In this document: one piece after another, positions 34,174-43,763 of the stretch
How positions within the stretch are numbered: position 1 is the stretch's first letter
Layout: each line of letters starts with the position of its first letter
IMG/VR virus record: IMGVR_UViG_3300009126_000274
Span: 1-64,000 of that record
From: a virus
Direction: 5' to 3' (one strand)
Length of the DNA stretch: 64,000 bases
Notes under the pieces: model-generated
Told to the model about the DNA's origin: nothing
The model's database searches: none
The model's input: only the letters and a program-made list of their open reading frames with translations
Position numbers and translations under genes: made by a program

Positions 34174-34560
34174 TTATATTTTCCTTAAAACTTCTATTAA
34201 CTCATCATTCAATGGAACATCTGTTTCTATATTCTTTGGTAGGTTAGCGGAATAAACTACTTCCTCTGGAATCCTATCTAAAAATACTAAAAACGTTTTC
34301 AAATTACTCCAATATTTTTCCTCTAGTTTGAAAAACAACATTTCTGTCGTTGCATTTCCAAACACATTATATAAAAGAACGAGATGATTTATAATCAACC
34401 TTTCATTTGGATCGCCTGTCTTTTCATATCTGTTAAACAAGCGTTTCAAATATTTAAATCGTTTTAAATCATCTTCTAATTCCGACATTCCCGTACATGA
34501 CGGGTTGTCGTAATGTTTAATGGCAAAAATCAAAAAATTATCATTATTTAGTTCAGTCAT
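34174..34560 (-). CDS. Conserved T4-like phage protein (DUF7207-like)
   Basis: 128 residues from ATG 34560. NDNFLIFAIKHYDNPSC and FKYLKRLFNRYEKTGDPNER, then LLYNVFGNATTEMLF, match a small helical protein I know from T4-like cyanophages; the family name is from memory. Lies right after a stop as TAAtaATG. Function unknown. Confidence 0.65.
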   Translation of the reverse strand: MTELNNDNFLIFAIKHYDNPSCTGMSELEDDLKRFKYLKRLFNRYEKTGDPNERLIINHLVLLYNVFGNATTEMLFFKLEEKYWSNLKTFLVFLDRIPEEVVYSANLPKNIETDVPLNDELIEVLRKI

Positions 34561-34562
34561 TA

Positions 34563-35009
34563 TTAAGCCACGGTTGCTGTCCCTCCAATGAAGTACCATT
34601 TTGCTAACCCTGTATCATATAATAATGTGGCTGAGTGTCCAGCCTGGCTAAAAGATATACTATTAGCCGTATTTGAATTTGCTAAGGTTACTGTATGGCC
34701 ACCGGCATTGGAAGACATTATAATAATTTTTATCTGTCCATCCGATCCAGCAGCTAGAGTACATTCTCCTGCTGCTGAAACATCATTGATCCATGTAACA
34801 TTAGTGGTTAATTGTATAGCTGCTGCTGCAGTAATTGTATCGTGATCTCCTATTGAAATCTTATCATTAAATACTGCGGGAGTTGCTATGTTTCCAAATA
34901 ATGCTGCATTTGTAAGTGATTTAGAGTCTGTACCCTGAACCAAATACAATTTATCGGCAGCGGCTGCATTTGTTGCAGCCGTAAGATCTGATACTTTACT
35001 ATCTGCCAT
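34563..35009 (-). CDS. Putative virion protein (Thr/Ala-rich)
   Basis: 148 residues, beginning MADSKVSDLTAATNAAAADK, typical of T4-like marine phage structural proteins. Beta-rich C-terminal half (GHTVTLANSNTANSISFSQAG, here shortened) fits a jelly-roll or fibre-attachment role. aggagtt ribosome site. Confidence 0.65.
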   Translation of the reverse strand: MADSKVSDLTAATNAAAADKLYLVQGTDSKSLTNAALFGNIATPAVFNDKISIGDHDTITAAAAIQLTTNVTWINDVSAAGECTLAAGSDGQIKIIIMSSNAGGHTVTLANSNTANSISFSQAGHSATLLYDTGLAKWYFIGGTATVA

Positions 35010-35021
35010 TAGTAACTCCTA

Positions 35022-35606
35022 TTACGCTACGACTGTTATTGTACCAGCTGCTGTACCTATACTTGCTGCACTTGTGATAGTGGAAGCTGTGTTAGTTCCA
35101 TTATCTTTAATTGTGCCTGAATTTAATGCAAGTGGATTGGCTCCAAAGCTTAATACGTCATTGGCGTTTGTAGCTGCGTTTGCTGCTGCAATAACAAGTG
35201 AGAACACTAATTCATTGGTACCTGTACCACTAGCGTATGATAATACATGTGGTCCACGGCCTGAACCAGAACCTTGGTTACCATTGGTAACTGATAGTTG
35301 TGGTGTTCCTGTTACTGCTACTTCTTCATTGAATCTTACTCTAGCTGAAAGCGTAAAGCCTGCTGACTTATCTGCTGCTGTTGTAATCCATTCAATTTCT
35401 GTTATATCTGCTGCTCCAAGATTAGTTGTTAGAGAAGACATGGCTACTAGAACTTCTGGATCAGCGCCTGTACGGCCATTTCCTGTCATAGTAGATCCTG
35501 CTTCAACTACCCAACCTTGAGTGCTAGCATATACTTCTTTTTTCTGAGCAGTTGTTAACCATTTAGGCTTACTTTCATCTGCGTCTGTTGCTCCCCAATT
35601 TGGCAT
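35022..35606 (-). CDS. Putative virion decoration protein, Ig-like
   Basis: 194 residues beginning MPNWGATDADESKPKWLTTA, a start seen in marine T4-like structural proteins. The C-terminal half (SARVRFNEEVAVTGTPQLSV, ELVFSLVI) resembles SwmB/Ig-like repeats. A virion surface protein is likely. ggagaaaa ribosome site. Confidence 0.7.
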   Translation of the reverse strand: MPNWGATDADESKPKWLTTAQKKEVYASTQGWVVEAGSTMTGNGRTGADPEVLVAMSSLTTNLGAADITEIEWITTAADKSAGFTLSARVRFNEEVAVTGTPQLSVTNGNQGSGSGRGPHVLSYASGTGTNELVFSLVIAAANAATNANDVLSFGANPLALNSGTIKDNGTNTASTITSAASIGTAAGTITVVA

Positions 35607-35616
35607 TTTTTTTCTC

Positions 35617-37575
35617 CTATTCTACGTGTTTTTTAAAATTGTCATGTGATGCATGAGCGTGATCTTGCATCTTTAGTTTATCTGCCGGCTTGTGCTTCAT
35701 ATATCTATCTAAAAATTTATGTGCATGTGCCGAACTCACTTTATGAGTCTTTCCGTCTTTAAACTTGACTCCATCGTGCTTATCACCTAATGATACTGCC
35801 TTTCTCATTTGAGCGACAATATGTTCTGGGCCTTTATTCTCAGAACCATCATGTTTACTTTTTCCAGGCTTTGGGTCCTTTTTAACAGGAGCCATTCCTC
35901 TACCCGAATCTTGTTTAATATCTCTTAAGGCATCCTGTTTGGCGCCTTCTTGGACATCGTTATATAATCTGTCTGTTTCCTTTTGAAGTTCTACATTAGG
36001 ATCTATTACTAAAGGATCAGGACTTAATACGTCTCTAACTGTTTTGTGAACATCTCTAATCGCCTGATTAGGTGTCTTAGGCAATGGATTTTCCTCTTCG
36101 CCATCTGTTTCTGTTTCTTCTCTTGTGTATGTAGTCTTTCCGCCGTATCCTGTAACTTTGCCGTCTTTGTTTTTAGAAACAAATCGTTGGCTAGATTTGA
36201 CTTTAAGCCCCATACTCTTTTCCATAGACTTGACTGCTTTTGAAGCGTCTTTTAATTTAACTGCTCCACCAATTCCACCTTCTTCTAACTCGGATTCTTT
36301 TAGTTTAAGTTTTTTCTCTGCTCTTTCCAAATTCTTCGTATCTTTAGGCCATTGAACATTGGCATTGCCAATTCTTTCTTGTTTAGCCTTCTTATAACTC
36401 TTTAAAGTCTTTGGTGAAAGTTCAGTCAAATCCTGTTCTTTAACTACCTTCTTTTTCTTAGCATAAGAAATAGTTTTCTTACTAGCTGCTTGTTTAGACA
36501 ACCAGTTAGGATCTTTTCTCTTTGCTCTACCTTCACTGCTGTCATCAAAGTATCCATGACCTAAAGCATAATCTTTAAGTCTACCTTCTTCTAAAGGATG
36601 TTCTAATTCTTCGTTGGCATGTTTTAGATGTTTCTGAGCTTCCGGATGATCTGATAGGCCTTTCTTAACCTTTTCCATTGCTTTGGCTGCTCCGGAATAA
36701 TTACCACCTTTGTATCTCTTATCAAAAGCTATACCCTTTGCCATCTTAAGATGTTTTTTGGTTATTGTTTCATCTAAATCGTTAAAAAATTCTTTTTTCT
36801 CTTCTTGAGGAATATCTCTGATGTTCTCGACGCCTTTATCTTCTAATGACTTATTAAGGTGCTCTTTGTAAGCCGCGTTAAACGCTAAAATATCTTTGGT
36901 TATTTCAGACTCTCTTACACTTGACTTCTCTTTTTCTTTTCTCAGAGACTTAGGTAGGTCTGATAAATCACGTTTCCTACGTTTAAATTTCTTATCAATT
37001 AAACCTTCTCCAAGTTTTGGCCTCTTGTCTGTTCCTTTAGTCTCTTCTACATCAGGTTTGCCTGACTGTTTAGGACCATCGGTAATTTCTGGGACTACTG
37101 AACCGCCTTGTTTAGGTGACTCTTTATCTCCCTCATGTTTGTCTGCTGGGCGATTAGCGCCTCTTGCATGTTCTTCTTTCATGTCTTCTTCCTCTGCATT
37201 AGATTGGCCGAGTCCATTTGTGTCTTTAAGTTTTTTGCCAGAAGCTTTCTTTTTGACCTTCTTGTCTCTTTTAGCTTCTTGCTCATCTTTGTTGCCATCA
37301 TATATGATGACATCTTCTTCACTTATCACGCCTGTTTCCTCGGTCTGATATTTAGTCTTTTGAGTGTGTAACCTAGCTCTATTATATGTAATGTCGTCTC
37401 CAAATTGAAACCCCATCATTGAATCGAGCAACTGTCTCAAAGCTTGTCTTTCATAAGGTGTTAAAACCTTACCCATTTTAATACTCGCCAAAGCTCTGTG
37501 TAATATGGGTAACTGTCTAGCTGGCATCATGCCTTGCCTAATCAGTCTATCTAGTCTTTGATTAATACTTTCCAC
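35617..37575 (-). CDS. Large charged protein, probable head/scaffold component
   Basis: 652 residues, starting MESINQRLDRLIRQGMMPAR. Mostly Lys/Glu/Asp-rich, with a His-rich C-terminal part (KVSSAHAHKFLDRYMKHKPAD). It has a late box 21 nt upstream and aagaggaaaa ribosome site. Position among virion-type genes and composition suggest an internal head or portal-associated protein; no family verified. Confidence 0.7.
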   Translation of the reverse strand: MESINQRLDRLIRQGMMPARQLPILHRALASIKMGKVLTPYERQALRQLLDSMMGFQFGDDITYNRARLHTQKTKYQTEETGVISEEDVIIYDGNKDEQEAKRDKKVKKKASGKKLKDTNGLGQSNAEEEDMKEEHARGANRPADKHEGDKESPKQGGSVVPEITDGPKQSGKPDVEETKGTDKRPKLGEGLIDKKFKRRKRDLSDLPKSLRKEKEKSSVRESEITKDILAFNAAYKEHLNKSLEDKGVENIRDIPQEEKKEFFNDLDETITKKHLKMAKGIAFDKRYKGGNYSGAAKAMEKVKKGLSDHPEAQKHLKHANEELEHPLEEGRLKDYALGHGYFDDSSEGRAKRKDPNWLSKQAASKKTISYAKKKKVVKEQDLTELSPKTLKSYKKAKQERIGNANVQWPKDTKNLERAEKKLKLKESELEEGGIGGAVKLKDASKAVKSMEKSMGLKVKSSQRFVSKNKDGKVTGYGGKTTYTREETETDGEEENPLPKTPNQAIRDVHKTVRDVLSPDPLVIDPNVELQKETDRLYNDVQEGAKQDALRDIKQDSGRGMAPVKKDPKPGKSKHDGSENKGPEHIVAQMRKAVSLGDKHDGVKFKDGKTHKVSSAHAHKFLDRYMKHKPADKLKMQDHAHASHDNFKKHVE

Positions 37576-37596
37576 TCATTTTCCTCTTATTACTTG

Positions 37597-37604
37597 TATT
37601 TATA
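37597..37604 (-). promoter_or_regulatory. Late promoter box (T4-type)
   Basis: TATAAATA, in a 40-bp gap, 21 nt before the ATG at 37575, with predicted start about 37591 and a leader of about 16 nt holding the ribosome site. The cleanest conventional late promoter in the window. Confidence 0.75.
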
Positions 37605-37615
37605 CATTCCGGCCA

Positions 37616-39160
37616 CTAGATAGCCAATTTCTTTTGTTTATACGTTTCTATAAAGTTCTTTGCATATTCACTTGGTATTGGTAACTCGCTTTGTAGTTTG
37701 GACATATCTTCCCATTTATATTGTGGATCTATTAACCAATTATGATAGCCAAATGGCAATGGTGGCTGATCAGTTCCCGTTGTGTACCACTCATGTTCCA
37801 AAAAGTTTATTACTTCATACAAATCTAGAGTATCTGATTTCCAGTTCATAAAAGATACTTCTTCCTGGAATGTGCTTTCTTCTGTTTTATATACAGTTTT
37901 ATTAGGATTTTCTTCTCTTTTCTTAAGAGCTTCATACATTTTGCCATATCTTTTTTGAGGACCATCTTTCCATGTTCTATTGCCTATAATAGTTTCTGTA
38001 AATCCGTATTTTGCTGGGTCTTTTGAAAATCTGCTTTGTTCATCGTATGGTCTTGGGTCACTAGGTATCCACAAAGGATTGATTAAAGCAGTTTGGCCTT
38101 GCCAATTATTTTCTAACCATCTTTTTGTTTCCCTTAGAGTATCTAAAGTTTCATATGGTAAACCAGCAATTAAATTTATATGTCCCTGAAAAAATCCTTG
38201 CTGCTTAGCCCAATGTTTGTAATTTAAAAGACCATCTTGTAGTTTAACAGTTTCCATGCCCTTTCCTACCGACTTTCCTGAAGGTCTATGGAAAGATTCA
38301 ATGCCATAGAATTGAGAATTTAATCCTAAATCATGTATCATTTGCCAGTCATCTGGTTTAGAAACTAATAAATCTCCTCGAATATAACCTGCCATATTAG
38401 GTTTAAAGGGTAGTTTTTTAATTTGATTAGCATATCTGTATAGCTTTTCTGTGTAATCGTTTACTGTTTCGTCTGCTATTGAGTAGTTAGTTACACCCCA
38501 TTTTTCATAATTTGTAAGTAATTCATTATATAAATTGTCCTCTGCTCTGCTGTGATCTTCTTTAATTCCTCTATGGGTTAGTGTACAGAAGTGGCAATTA
38601 AATATACAACCACGGCCAAACTCTACTGTAAGGACCTCCTGTGGCTGGATATGATCCCTATCTTCGTAATAAGTAGATAAGTCTTTTAATTGTGCTGCAG
38701 GATAATCATGTGTTGCATCTATACGACGGTAAGGATGTCCATTAAGCCACATGTGATCTGAATACTTTGGATTGCCTTTAAGAATAGCAGTTATGGCCAA
38801 TTCTCCGTAACCGTGTACCACATAATCAATTGGTAATCCTTCTACATTATATAATGATTGAGAGCCTGCTACGATTAAAACGTCAGGATATTCTTTTTTA
38901 AACCAGGGTACAAATTTATATAGATGTTTAAATCTAATTGAGAATGTAGCGCTTAGGCCTAAGAATTTTGTTTTGTTTGTTACTCGTTGGCGGGAGAACT
39001 CTTTTAACTCATCTAGAGTCCAAGAGTTTACAAAGTCTAGAACTTCTATATCCCAACCTTCTCGTCTTAAGTGTGTTGCTATTTTGTGAGCTCCTGGAGC
39101 TCTTTTGATTGAATCATAATAATAGTCAACCACACCACCCATAATAATACCGTGGTTCAT
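37616..39160 (-). CDS. Radical SAM enzyme with cobalamin-binding-type N-domain (paralogue 2)
   Basis: 514 residues; Cys185, Cys189, Cys192 form C-IFN-C-HF-C. Aligns along its length with the 541-residue protein at 13547-15172 (HGIIMGG, FGRGCIF, DETVNDYTEKL, QFYGIESFHRPS). Lacks about 25 residues near the N-terminus. A late-box variant lies 5 nt before the ATG, and no ribosome site is present. Confidence 0.8.
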   Translation of the reverse strand: MNHGIIMGGVVDYYYDSIKRAPGAHKIATHLRREGWDIEVLDFVNSWTLDELKEFSRQRVTNKTKFLGLSATFSIRFKHLYKFVPWFKKEYPDVLIVAGSQSLYNVEGLPIDYVVHGYGELAITAILKGNPKYSDHMWLNGHPYRRIDATHDYPAAQLKDLSTYYEDRDHIQPQEVLTVEFGRGCIFNCHFCTLTHRGIKEDHSRAEDNLYNELLTNYEKWGVTNYSIADETVNDYTEKLYRYANQIKKLPFKPNMAGYIRGDLLVSKPDDWQMIHDLGLNSQFYGIESFHRPSGKSVGKGMETVKLQDGLLNYKHWAKQQGFFQGHINLIAGLPYETLDTLRETKRWLENNWQGQTALINPLWIPSDPRPYDEQSRFSKDPAKYGFTETIIGNRTWKDGPQKRYGKMYEALKKREENPNKTVYKTEESTFQEEVSFMNWKSDTLDLYEVINFLEHEWYTTGTDQPPLPFGYHNWLIDPQYKWEDMSKLQSELPIPSEYAKNFIETYKQKKLAI

Positions 39161-39165
39161 ATTGT

Positions 39166-39173
39166 TATTTATT
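39166..39173 (-). promoter_or_regulatory. Late-box variant 5 nt before ATG
   Basis: AATAAATA on the minus strand, one base from TATAAATA, 5 nt before the radical SAM ATG at 39160. Same geometry as the boxes at 17171 and 46044. Confidence 0.4.
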
Positions 39174-40041
39174 ACACTTTTAGAAAACTATATATCATGT
39201 CGGCATAATCGTCATGTGAGTTCTGGCCAGGGTGGGCATTGTCCATAGGGGCTCTGTCATGCCATTCCCATCTAGGTAATGATACATCAGGATAATCTTT
39301 CAGGAGGCCAAATGATACATCTCTTGCATAACCACCCATTGCCAATTTTATTTTCTTTTGTCTAGCTATTCTTGCTATGTTATCTACATGTTTCCATAAA
39401 AATAATTGTAATGGCACTCCTTCCTTACCTGCTTTAATTTCATCATTTAGTTCGTCGTATTGTTTCTCATCAAAATTACAAAGTAACTGAACCCACTCCT
39501 TACTGTGCGGAACGATATTTGTTAGTGCTCCTAATACCTTAAACTGCTGATCTCTAAAAGATAATAATTTAATCTCAGGGAATGAAACTATTGCTATATC
39601 AATATCCATTAAATGAGTTACTAATTGGAATTTCTTGTGTACGACTAACATGTTGGCTCCTGCCGAACCAAAATTATATACACCGTAATTAGGAGGTAGT
39701 TTTTCTTGTAGTCTCTTAGGAAAACTATACTCTACACCCGCTCCCATAACATCACTAGAGCCAAAGCATCCTACCTTAATCTTTCTTTCTAAAGGAAAAT
39801 CATCTCTATGATTGTATTTGTTAATTTGATAATTCCAAGGATAATCTTCCCAACCGTATAATGTAGATGTTTCTACAGGGCCTTTAAAATCTTTTAATAT
39901 ACCATAGGGTGCTAGATCATCTAATGTTTTAAAGTCTTTGAAATTTTTTGCTATAAATTGTTCACTAGCGTAGTTGTTTTTCAGCGAGTCTTGAGATAAA
40001 ACCTTCTTCAACCATCCTGAATAAGTCACTTTGTCTGCCAT
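39172..40041 (-). CDS. SGNH-hydrolase-like protein
   Basis: 289 residues. Block I GCFGSSDVMGAGVEY carries the Ser, VYNFGSAGAN the block II Gly/Asn area, and NAHPGQNSHDDYADM the C-terminal Asp/His. Resembles the plus-strand SGNH protein only in these motifs. Probable O-acyl esterase or transferase; substrate unknown. Separated from the upstream gene by 4 bp. Confidence 0.65.
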   Translation of the reverse strand: MADKVTYSGWLKKVLSQDSLKNNYASEQFIAKNFKDFKTLDDLAPYGILKDFKGPVETSTLYGWEDYPWNYQINKYNHRDDFPLERKIKVGCFGSSDVMGAGVEYSFPKRLQEKLPPNYGVYNFGSAGANMLVVHKKFQLVTHLMDIDIAIVSFPEIKLLSFRDQQFKVLGALTNIVPHSKEWVQLLCNFDEKQYDELNDEIKAGKEGVPLQLFLWKHVDNIARIARQKKIKLAMGGYARDVSFGLLKDYPDVSLPRWEWHDRAPMDNAHPGQNSHDDYADMIYSFLKV

Positions 40042-40045
40042 GATA

Positions 40046-41944
40046 TTAGCCTACTGAGAAACTGAACGCTTTATATGCTTTTGATTTTCCTTTGAGTGTT
40101 GGTCCACCAGTACCAATACGTGATTTGAATTTTTTAGGTTTAGGTGCTTTGTACTTGCCTGGTTTTTTAATTGCGTATTTTTTAGCTTTTTTTCCAGAAG
40201 CACCACGTATTGGTTTGGCTGCTTTAAATTTCTTACTGACTGTTGCACTTCTTTTGCCTCTATTTTTCATACGATTAATTTCGTTCTTTCTTAACTGAGG
40301 CATTAATTTAACAGAAATACGACTAACTAACGGCTGGAATCTTTTTATCATTCTTTCTAAACGTGCTTTCTCTGCTGGTGGTAGAGTGGATCTGTCCCTG
40401 CCTCTTAATAGACGTTTATAAACCATAAGTCTTGCACCACGTGTTGCCCTACGTTTTAATCTATCTGGAGTAGAGCCACGTCTAAGTGCTATACCACGTG
40501 CTACTTTTAATTTTTGTCTATTACGTCTAGCAGCAAAACGTCTTTTCATACGTCCTTGTACGGATAATTCTTCCGTAACTGCAATATCATTTAAAGAATC
40601 ACCATCAAAGTCATCATAAGCTAATTCATCTGGATCATATAATCCCATTTTAACTTCTTGATCAAATGTTATGTTCTCTGCTTCTTTATCTAATGCTTTA
40701 ACATCTTCCCAAGTAATTTCTCCACCTTCATATGCTCCTGTAAGGATGCCATCTAAGTTTGATTGCCATTGTGCATTTACTGCATTGTCTTCAGGGTATT
40801 TTTCTTTGGAGTATTCAGCCTGTAATGGATTTATTTGATCTAAATTAAACCCTTTATCTTCTGTTACTTTAACACCCTTCTCATCTTGTGGCTTTCTTGC
40901 TTTAATGTTTAAGGGTTTAATGGGATCATTTGCTGGATTGTCTTGTCCTGGTGTTAGCTTTTTAAAATAATCTCTTCCAATATCTGTGCCCCACTCATGA
41001 CTGCCAGGACCCATTGCTGCTTTATATTCTGCTGTTTCAAAGATCCAACCTATCTTACTATTAATAGAATCGCCTGCTGCTAATGCTTTTTGTCCTATAG
41101 ACCATGCTGGCTTAGGATATCTTTTTAAATTTTTGCCGATCCATTTGCCCTTAGGCTTATCGGATTTTAACGTGTAGGAACCTATTACGTTAGACTTAGG
41201 ACTTGAAAAAACAAACGCTCCATCTTTACCGCTGTCTTTTTTCTTAACTTTTTTAACTGGTTTTTTAATAGGACGACCAGAAGCTGCGTCTTCTCTCTGT
41301 ATCTGTGGGTGATGACTATCTTGTCCTACTCCCATTGACGGCCCTTTCCTAATCTTTTTTTTTGTCTTTTTAGCATAATGCTTAGCCATTTGATCTAGCT
41401 CTTTATCTGAAGGTCGTTTACTCCAGCTCTTAGGTGGATCGTAGTCTTTAGGAAATTTAATATCTTCTGCAAACCTAGCTTTTAATGCTGTCCTGGCATG
41501 CCTCATTTTCATTTCTTTTTTCCAATCACCCTGAGGGCCTGGCTTCAATCCCAATTTCTTTCTAATTTTGTTTTTAATTCTTTGTTTACCTTCTGTATAT
41601 TCAGGCTCAAATTGTTGTGTAAAGGTTCCTTCTGCATAGGCCTTTTTGGTTGAATGTTTCCCTTTACCCCACATACTATTTTTAACATCTTTCATAGTGG
41701 GTGTAGGTTTTCTTGTAGACGATATTACTTTTTTACTTAATATTTTTTTACTTAAAGCTTTGGTTGCTTTAATTTGTTTGTGTTTTTGACTCCAGCCCTT
41801 GTCTTGTCTTTCTAGATAATCTGCTGTTTTATAAACTGGATATTGTTCGTTAAAATCTTTCCACGCTGTTGCGTAAGCTATAGATTTTTCTCTTTTGGTG
41901 AGTTTGCCGTCCTTGGCGTAACTCTTTTTGATGTGTTTGACCAT
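40046..41944 (-). CDS. Large basic virion-type protein
   Basis: 632 residues with very basic C-terminal third (MKRRFAARRNRQKLKVARGI, KKAKKYAIKKPGKYKAPKPK). The middle is acidic and flexible. The C-terminal RMIKRFQPLVSRISVKLMP segment resembles T4-like marine phage proteins of unknown function. Basic tails may contact packaged DNA. Followed by another basic protein gene. Confidence 0.65.
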   Translation of the reverse strand: MVKHIKKSYAKDGKLTKREKSIAYATAWKDFNEQYPVYKTADYLERQDKGWSQKHKQIKATKALSKKILSKKVISSTRKPTPTMKDVKNSMWGKGKHSTKKAYAEGTFTQQFEPEYTEGKQRIKNKIRKKLGLKPGPQGDWKKEMKMRHARTALKARFAEDIKFPKDYDPPKSWSKRPSDKELDQMAKHYAKKTKKKIRKGPSMGVGQDSHHPQIQREDAASGRPIKKPVKKVKKKDSGKDGAFVFSSPKSNVIGSYTLKSDKPKGKWIGKNLKRYPKPAWSIGQKALAAGDSINSKIGWIFETAEYKAAMGPGSHEWGTDIGRDYFKKLTPGQDNPANDPIKPLNIKARKPQDEKGVKVTEDKGFNLDQINPLQAEYSKEKYPEDNAVNAQWQSNLDGILTGAYEGGEITWEDVKALDKEAENITFDQEVKMGLYDPDELAYDDFDGDSLNDIAVTEELSVQGRMKRRFAARRNRQKLKVARGIALRRGSTPDRLKRRATRGARLMVYKRLLRGRDRSTLPPAEKARLERMIKRFQPLVSRISVKLMPQLRKNEINRMKNRGKRSATVSKKFKAAKPIRGASGKKAKKYAIKKPGKYKAPKPKKFKSRIGTGGPTLKGKSKAYKAFSFSVG

Positions 41945-41970
41945 ACGCTCGTGTTTAGCGGATGGTGGCG

Positions 41971-43062
41971 CTACTTCGCTAATCTTTTTTTTTGGGGGCG
42001 ACCAAAAGAACCTATTTGGCCTATTGGGTTTTTGCTAGCATCTACTGATAACCCTGTACGTTTCTCTGCTGCTTTAATGGATTTTCTTGCTTTTTCTAAA
42101 CCACCAGACATTAATTTGGATAGGCTTTCTACCACTCTTTCTTGTTCATGAACCAAGCCTACAGTCTTGCCTTTCTTGTCTTTTACTGGTTTTCCTGTTT
42201 TTGAATATTCTTTTTTAAATATTTGCTTACCAGCTCTTCTAATATTCTTCATCTGTTTAGAATCTAACTCATGAGGTGGTGTATCAGAAAGAACTTTATG
42301 TGTATATCTTTTTAATGTAGCAGGCGATAGTTCTTGTAAATCGTTAAACTCTCTAAAGTGACGTGCATATGGACCATACTTCTTTTTTAATCTTGCTTTA
42401 GCTTTTTTGGCATCAGCATCTGAAATTCTAAATCCGCCTGTATCATGCTTTGCTCTTTCTAACTTTCTTTGTTTTTCGTCTTGTCTTTCTGCTTTTGATT
42501 TTTTAGCTGCGTCCTTGTTACCTTTTAGTAAAAGAGATGATGGGTACTTCTCTTCTTTTTGAACATGATGTCTTTTAGGTGAACCACAGCTTCTACATTG
42601 ATCACTTCTATTTTTCTCTGCGCCACAATCTCCACAGTCCCAACCTGTTTTGGCTGCTCTGCCACCGTCGTACATTTTTCTGGCTTCTCTAATATCTTCT
42701 ACAACATTTTCAGGTATATCTAAATACTCTGCTGTTTCCTTTACAGACCAATTAGTTTTAATACCTTTCTTTTTCATTTCTTTTTCTATTCTTTTATTGT
42801 GTAGCGCCATTGTTTTCTTATCAGTGTCTCCACCTGGGTCTGATTCAATAATGTTTGAAATTCTTTCATAAAGTCCACGATCACCGGAAAGTCTTCCTCG
42901 TTTACTAACCTTTCTTAAATCGTCTTTTGCCACTCTTCTTGCTCCTTTAGAGCCGGCTCGTTTACTTTGTTTAGCTGCTGCTGGAGAATAACCACCGGAA
43001 GTTCGGCCCCATGTGCCTGCTTTAAGTCTTCCAATTTTTTTGTCAGTATTACTGTTAGTCAT
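41971..43062 (-). CDS. Basic protein with zinc ribbon
   Basis: 363 residues. CGDCGAEKNRSDQCRSCGSP (about 142-161) is a four-Cys zinc ribbon inside a Lys/Arg-rich protein (KIGRLKAGTWGRTSGGYSPA at the N-terminus). The end has GRPQKKRLAK. Possibly a nucleic-acid-binding head or packaging factor. A late box lies 30 nt upstream inside the spanin gene. Confidence 0.65.
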   Translation of the reverse strand: MTNSNTDKKIGRLKAGTWGRTSGGYSPAAAKQSKRAGSKGARRVAKDDLRKVSKRGRLSGDRGLYERISNIIESDPGGDTDKKTMALHNKRIEKEMKKKGIKTNWSVKETAEYLDIPENVVEDIREARKMYDGGRAAKTGWDCGDCGAEKNRSDQCRSCGSPKRHHVQKEEKYPSSLLLKGNKDAAKKSKAERQDEKQRKLERAKHDTGGFRISDADAKKAKARLKKKYGPYARHFREFNDLQELSPATLKRYTHKVLSDTPPHELDSKQMKNIRRAGKQIFKKEYSKTGKPVKDKKGKTVGLVHEQERVVESLSKLMSGGLEKARKSIKAAEKRTGLSVDASKNPIGQIGSFGRPQKKRLAK

Positions 43063-43450
43063 CCTCTACGCCAATTTGTGCCTTATATTCATTATTTATA
43101 CTTTTTTCATAGTAGACAATGATAGTTTTCTGCTGTTCTATATATCTTTTTAATTCTCCCATGTTTAGGGATAGATTTTCATAGTCAGGGACACTAATAG
43201 CGAAGAAAACAAAGTCTCCGTAGTCTTTTTCAAATTTTTCTTTAAATTCTTCGAAGTTATCTGCTGTTACAGCATAAAACTGTACAGGATATAGATTAAC
43301 ACCCTGTGGGTGACCCATTATAGGTATGTTTCTCTCTACAAACTTTGTCTGTACCTGTACTTCTTTTGGTAATAAACTACAGCTACTCAGGCTTATCAGC
43401 AGTGGTAGCAGTAGAATCTTCAAAGTCTTCGAATAACTTTTTTGTTGCAT
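43055..43450 (-). CDS. Lipoprotein, probable outer-membrane spanin subunit
   Basis: 131 residues with a lipobox (LLISLSSC) after a short basic hydrophobic leader, then mixed alpha/beta sequence. Its start lies inside the end of the next upstream gene, overlapping it by 68 bp, an arrangement like Rz/Rz1. It is longer than typical o-spanins (about 60), so the assignment is tentative. Confidence 0.55.
   Translation of the reverse strand: MQQKSYSKTLKILLLPLLISLSSCSLLPKEVQVQTKFVERNIPIMGHPQGVNLYPVQFYAVTADNFEEFKEKFEKDYGDFVFFAISVPDYENLSLNMGELKRYIEQQKTIIVYYEKSINNEYKAQIGVEDD
43093..43100 (-). promoter_or_regulatory. Late promoter box inside spanin gene
   Basis: TATAAATA on the minus strand, 30 nt before the ATG at 43062, with predicted start near 43087 and a plausible leader of 25 nt. 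Confidence 0.5.
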
Positions 43451-43763
43451 TATTTACTCTCGTTTCTATTAACCCAGGTTTCCTCAGGGTTAGCATTGTT
43501 AAATCATGTGATCTTAATTTTTCTTGTAAGGCATCGCCATATTCTTCTGATGCTTGTAATTTTACTTTCAATTCATCGTTGGCTAGTTGGAAAGCTCTAT
43601 TATCTAGCGTCATTTGATCTATTGTTTCTTGGTTAGTTGTTGCTGCTATTGCTAATGCAGCATTATTTTCTGTTAGTCTTTCTATCTTTCTTTCTGACAT
43701 CCAATAATAACCGCCAAAAGCTAGTATCATCGCAACTATTATTCCTATGAGTATTTTACTCAT
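43383..43763 (-). CDS. Probable inner-membrane spanin subunit
   Basis: 126 residues. An N-terminal helix (ILIGIIVAMILAFGGYYW) followed by a coiled-coil periplasmic part (ERLTENNAALAIAATTNQE), the i-spanin topology. It overlaps the lipoprotein gene by 68 bp and the small gene upstream by 8 bp. Lysis by outer-membrane disruption is the expected role; inferred from topology and layout. Confidence 0.55.
   Translation of the reverse strand: MSKILIGIIVAMILAFGGYYWMSERKIERLTENNAALAIAATTNQETIDQMTLDNRAFQLANDELKVKLQASEEYGDALQEKLRSHDLTMLTLRKPGLIETRVNNATKKLFEDFEDSTATTADKPE

Noticed and set aside
35074-35520. 148-codon plus-strand frame
   Set aside because: Lies wholly opposite the virion protein at 35022, which has a recognisable start and ribosome site.
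36896-37348. 150-codon plus-strand frame
   Set aside because: Shadow of the charged protein at 35617; Ser/Leu-rich composition mirrors Lys/Glu codons.
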